This document shows, piece after piece, positions 60,687 to 64,000 of a stretch of 64,000 nt of DNA; position 1 is the stretch's first letter, and every line of letters starts with the position of its first letter. The stretch spans positions 1 to 64,000 of the forward strand of contig NZ_LOWB01000085.1 of the NCBI RefSeq assembly GCF_001522865.1. The letters are read 5' to 3'. Source of the stretch: Burkholderia sp. TSV86 (GTDB lineage Bacteria; Pseudomonadota; Gammaproteobacteria; Burkholderiales; Burkholderiaceae). A program made the position numbers and the translations under genes. The notes beneath the pieces were generated by a model that saw only the letters and a list, made by a program, of their open reading frames with translations, was not told where the DNA came from and searched no databases.

Positions 60687-60941
60687 TCAGCGGCGGGCCG
60701 ACAAGCCCACCGTCAAAGTAACGGCAACGAACGCAACGACGGCGCAAACCGGCCATTCGAGCGTCTCGCCGTCATAAAAGAATCCGGCGACATTGCCCGC
60801 CATGCGCGCGGCGGCCGCACCGAGCACGCCAGCCGCGACGGCCGCCCACAGCGGCACACGGCTCAGGCGGCGCAGCGGATGCAACGCCCAGCCAAGCAAA
60901 CCGACGGCACAACCCAGCACCACGACTCCAAACCAGTTCAT
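60687..60941 (-). CDS. Small membrane protein, GlsB/YeaQ/YmgE-like
   Basis: 84 residues, largely hydrophobic, with about three membrane segments (residues 3-20, 32-48, 63-80). The layout GLLGWALHPLRR, LWAAVAAGVLGAAAARMAGNVAGFF and the C-terminal VCAVVAFVAVTLTVGL suggest the transglycosylase-associated (GlsB/YeaQ) family of stress-linked membrane proteins. It lies 22 bp upstream of pepP on the same strand. Confidence 0.55.
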   Translation of the reverse strand: MNWFGVVVLGCAVGLLGWALHPLRRLSRVPLWAAVAAGVLGAAAARMAGNVAGFFYDGETLEWPVCAVVAFVAVTLTVGLSARR

Positions 60942-61173
60942 CCAACGCCTCTTTTTTGCGACCGGGACCGTTCCGTCGGCACTGAACGATGTTTCCGTTT
61001 CGCAATTGTCATTTTCGCACTGTTTTGGGGCTACTTCTCACACTATCAAAAAAAGCGCGTCATGACGTCGCAGCAGCCCCAAGCTGCGGCGCGCGCCGCC
61101 AGGCCCTGCGTGCGCCGGTCCGCCTAATGCCGCCGGCGCGGCACGCGCCGACGATCGCTCGCCGTCAAAACGC

Positions 61174-61179
61174 TATAAT
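61174..61179 (+). promoter_or_regulatory. Perfect -10 of the hemA promoter
   Basis: TATAAT at 61174-61179, 26 bases before the hemA ATG, so transcription should start near 61186 with a very short leader of about 20 bases. No good -35 is seen at 17-bp spacing (ACGATC). The rest of the divergent region (60942-61173) contains AT-rich sequence but no clear gene. Confidence 0.65.
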
Positions 61180-61196
61180 ATGGGCCTAAACGATAG

Positions 61197-62504
<1,308 letters not shown>

Positions 62505-62570
62505 CGGCGCCGAACCCGCCGCGCTTTCTTCCCTTTTTCGAATTCCTCTCCGGGAGCCCCGCTCCGCACC

Positions 62571-63653
62571 ATGAAGACGAGCATGCAAAGCAAGCTCGAC
62601 CAGCTTACAACCCGGCTGGCCGAATTGAACGATCTGCTAAGCCGCGAAAACGTCACCGCAGATCTCGACCAGTACCGGAAACTGACGCGCGAGCACGCCG
62701 AGATCGGCCCCGTCGTTGATCACTATGCGCAATGGCGCACGGCCCGCGCCGACGAGCAGGCCGCGCAGGAGCTGCTCGGCGATGCGGCAATGCGCGATTT
62801 CGCCGAAGACGAGCTGCGCGGCGCGCGTGAGCGGATGAGCCGCCTCGAGGCCGAACTGCAAACGATGCTGCTGCCGAAAGACCCGAACGACGAGCGCAAC
62901 ATCTTCGTCGAAATCCGCGCGGGCACGGGCGGCGACGAATCGGCGCTGTTCGCGGGCGATCTGCTGCGCATGTACCTGCGCTACGCGGAGCGGCAGCGCT
63001 GGCAAGTCGAGATGATGTCGGAAAGCGCGTCGGATCTCGGCGGCTACAAGGAAGTGATCGTGCGCATCGCGGGCTACGGCGCGTACTCGCGGTTGAAGTT
63101 CGAATCGGGCGGCCACCGCGTGCAGCGCGTGCCGGCAACCGAAACGCAGGGCCGCATCCACACGTCCGCATGCACGGTCGCGGTGATGCCCGAGGCCGAC
63201 GAGATCGGCGAAGTGGAGATCAACCCGGCCGATCTGCGCATCGACACGTTCCGCGCATCCGGCGCGGGCGGCCAGCACATCAACAAGACCGATTCGGCGG
63301 TGCGCGTCACGCACATTCCGACGGGCATCGTCGTCGAATGCCAGGACGATCGCTCGCAGCACAAGAACAAGGACCGCGCGCTGAAGGTGCTCGCCGCGCG
63401 GATCAAGGACAAGCAGTACCACGAGCAGCACGCGAAGGAGGCGGCGACGCGCAAGAGCCTGATCGGCTCGGGCGACCGCTCCGAGCGCATCCGCACGTAC
63501 AACTTTCCGCAAGGCCGGATGACCGATCACCGGATCAACCTGACGCTGTACAAGCTCGAGCAGATCATGGACGGCGATCTGGACGAGTTGATCGCCGCGC
63601 TTGTGAGCGAACATCAGGCCGAGCTGCTCGCATCGCTCGGCGACGCGGAATGA
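62571..63653 (+). CDS. prfA: Peptide chain release factor 1
   Basis: 360 residues. The anticodon-mimicking tripeptide is in [21 protein letters not shown] (around residue 185) and the universal GGQ is in [18 protein letters not shown] (around residue 230). It reads UAA and UAG stop codons. Start [12 protein letters not shown]; 66 bp after hemA. The GGQ glutamine is the substrate of PrmC, whose gene follows after 28 bp. Confidence 0.97.
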   Translation: MKTSMQSKLDQLTTRLAELNDLLSRENVTADLDQYRKLTREHAEIGPVVDHYAQWRTARADEQAAQELLGDAAMRDFAEDELRGARERMSRLEAELQTMLLPKDPNDERNIFVEIRAGTGGDESALFAGDLLRMYLRYAERQRWQVEMMSESASDLGGYKEVIVRIAGYGAYSRLKFESGGHRVQRVPATETQGRIHTSACTVAVMPEADEIGEVEINPADLRIDTFRASGAGGQHINKTDSAVRVTHIPTGIVVECQDDRSQHKNKDRALKVLAARIKDKQYHEQHAKEAATRKSLIGSGDRSERIRTYNFPQGRMTDHRINLTLYKLEQIMDGDLDELIAALVSEHQAELLASLGDAE

Positions 63654-63681
63654 ACGCCCGCGCCTGCCGGCGCCTCGCCCG

Positions 63682-64000
63682 ATGAAGCCCGCGCCCGCCA
63701 CCGTCGCCGAACTGCTGCGCGCGTCGCCGCTCGACGCGCTCGATGCGCGCGTCCTGCTCGCGCACGCGCTCGGCTGGAGCCGCACGCAACTCATCACACG
63801 CGCCGACGCGCCGCTCGACGCGCACGCGCTCGCGCGCTATCGCGCGCTCGAAGCGCGCCGCGCGGCGGGCGAGCCGGTCGCGCAGCTCACCGGCACGCGC
63901 GAATTCTTCGGGCGCGCGTTCGAGATCACGCCCGACGTGCTGATTCCGCGGCCCGAAACGGAGTTGCTCGTCGAAATCGCGCTCGACGCGCTTGACGGCA
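63682..64000 (+). CDS. prmC: Release-factor glutamine methyltransferase PrmC (5' part, runs off the window)
   Basis: 106 codons are present from MKPAPATVAELLRASPLDALDARVLLAHALGW; the SAM-binding domain lies beyond the edge. Recognisable N-terminal family features are the helical domain and VAQLTGTREFFGRAFEITPDVLIPRPETELLVE, where LIPRPETE is a PrmC hallmark. It methylates the GGQ glutamine of RF1/RF2 and is coupled to prfA. Confidence 0.92.
   Translation, partial: MKPAPATVAELLRASPLDALDARVLLAHALGWSRTQLITRADAPLDAHALARYRALEARRAAGEPVAQLTGTREFFGRAFEITPDVLIPRPETELLVEIALDALDG

Overview
The window is high-GC chromosomal DNA from a betaproteobacterium, almost certainly Burkholderia. The protein set (PaaN-type phenylacetate pathway, trpE-trpGDC, EttA, hemA-prfA-prmC) and the strong G/C third-position preference fit that genus. 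The large L-arabinose/D-xylose catabolic block points to a sugar-assimilating species of the B. thailandensis/oklahomensis kind rather than B. pseudomallei; this species-level statement is inference. No rRNA, tRNA, CRISPR array, insertion sequence or phage gene was found.

Layout. 0.1-5.4 kb: phenylacetate catabolism (paaF divergent from paaN-paaG-paaI-paaK, with a TetR-type operator between). 5.7-9.0 kb: housekeeping genes (mltA, apaG, rpe-gph). 9.0-16.7 kb: tryptophan biosynthesis. trpE is preceded by a classical-looking leader peptide with three Trp codons and an attenuator. It is separated from trpGDC by an oppositely oriented, translationally coupled three-gene cassette (unknown 300-residue protein, IscS/NifS-type cysteine desulfurase, SAM methyltransferase). 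This cassette is the best candidate for an undescribed system. 16.7-26.8 kb: CYTH triphosphatase, ung, azoR, an M61 peptidase, dsbC, ubiH-like, a tiny lipoprotein, plsC-like and ychF.

26.9-42.8 kb is a 16-kb block of twelve genes all on the minus strand. It encodes a galactofuranose-type ABC transporter (ytfQRT-yjfF), an L-arabinose ABC transporter (araFGH) and enzymes for the complete non-phosphorylating L-arabinose route: sugar dehydrogenase, SMP-30 lactonase, L-arabonate dehydratase, L-KDA dehydratase, and 2-oxoglutarate semialdehyde dehydrogenase yielding 2-oxoglutarate. A divergent GbpR-like LysR regulator lies at its head. 44.3-53.1 kb: xylose transport and isomerisation (xylAFGH) with divergent xylR and a galM mutarotase, but no xylB kinase. 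53.1-64 kb: an amino-acid permease, a DUF3761 secreted protein, ettA, a HAD phosphatase with a cysteine hydrolase, aminopeptidase P, a small membrane protein, hemA, prfA and the start of prmC.

Intergenic regions carry several distinct tandem repeats: a 7-bp array after paaK, a 104-bp duplication before xylH, a 13-bp 16-copy array between xylR and galM, and a 12-bp array seeded at a stop codon. Starts were chosen by Shine-Dalgarno spacing, family length and gene overlaps; many long open frames opposite real genes are Arg-rich antisense shadows and were left out.
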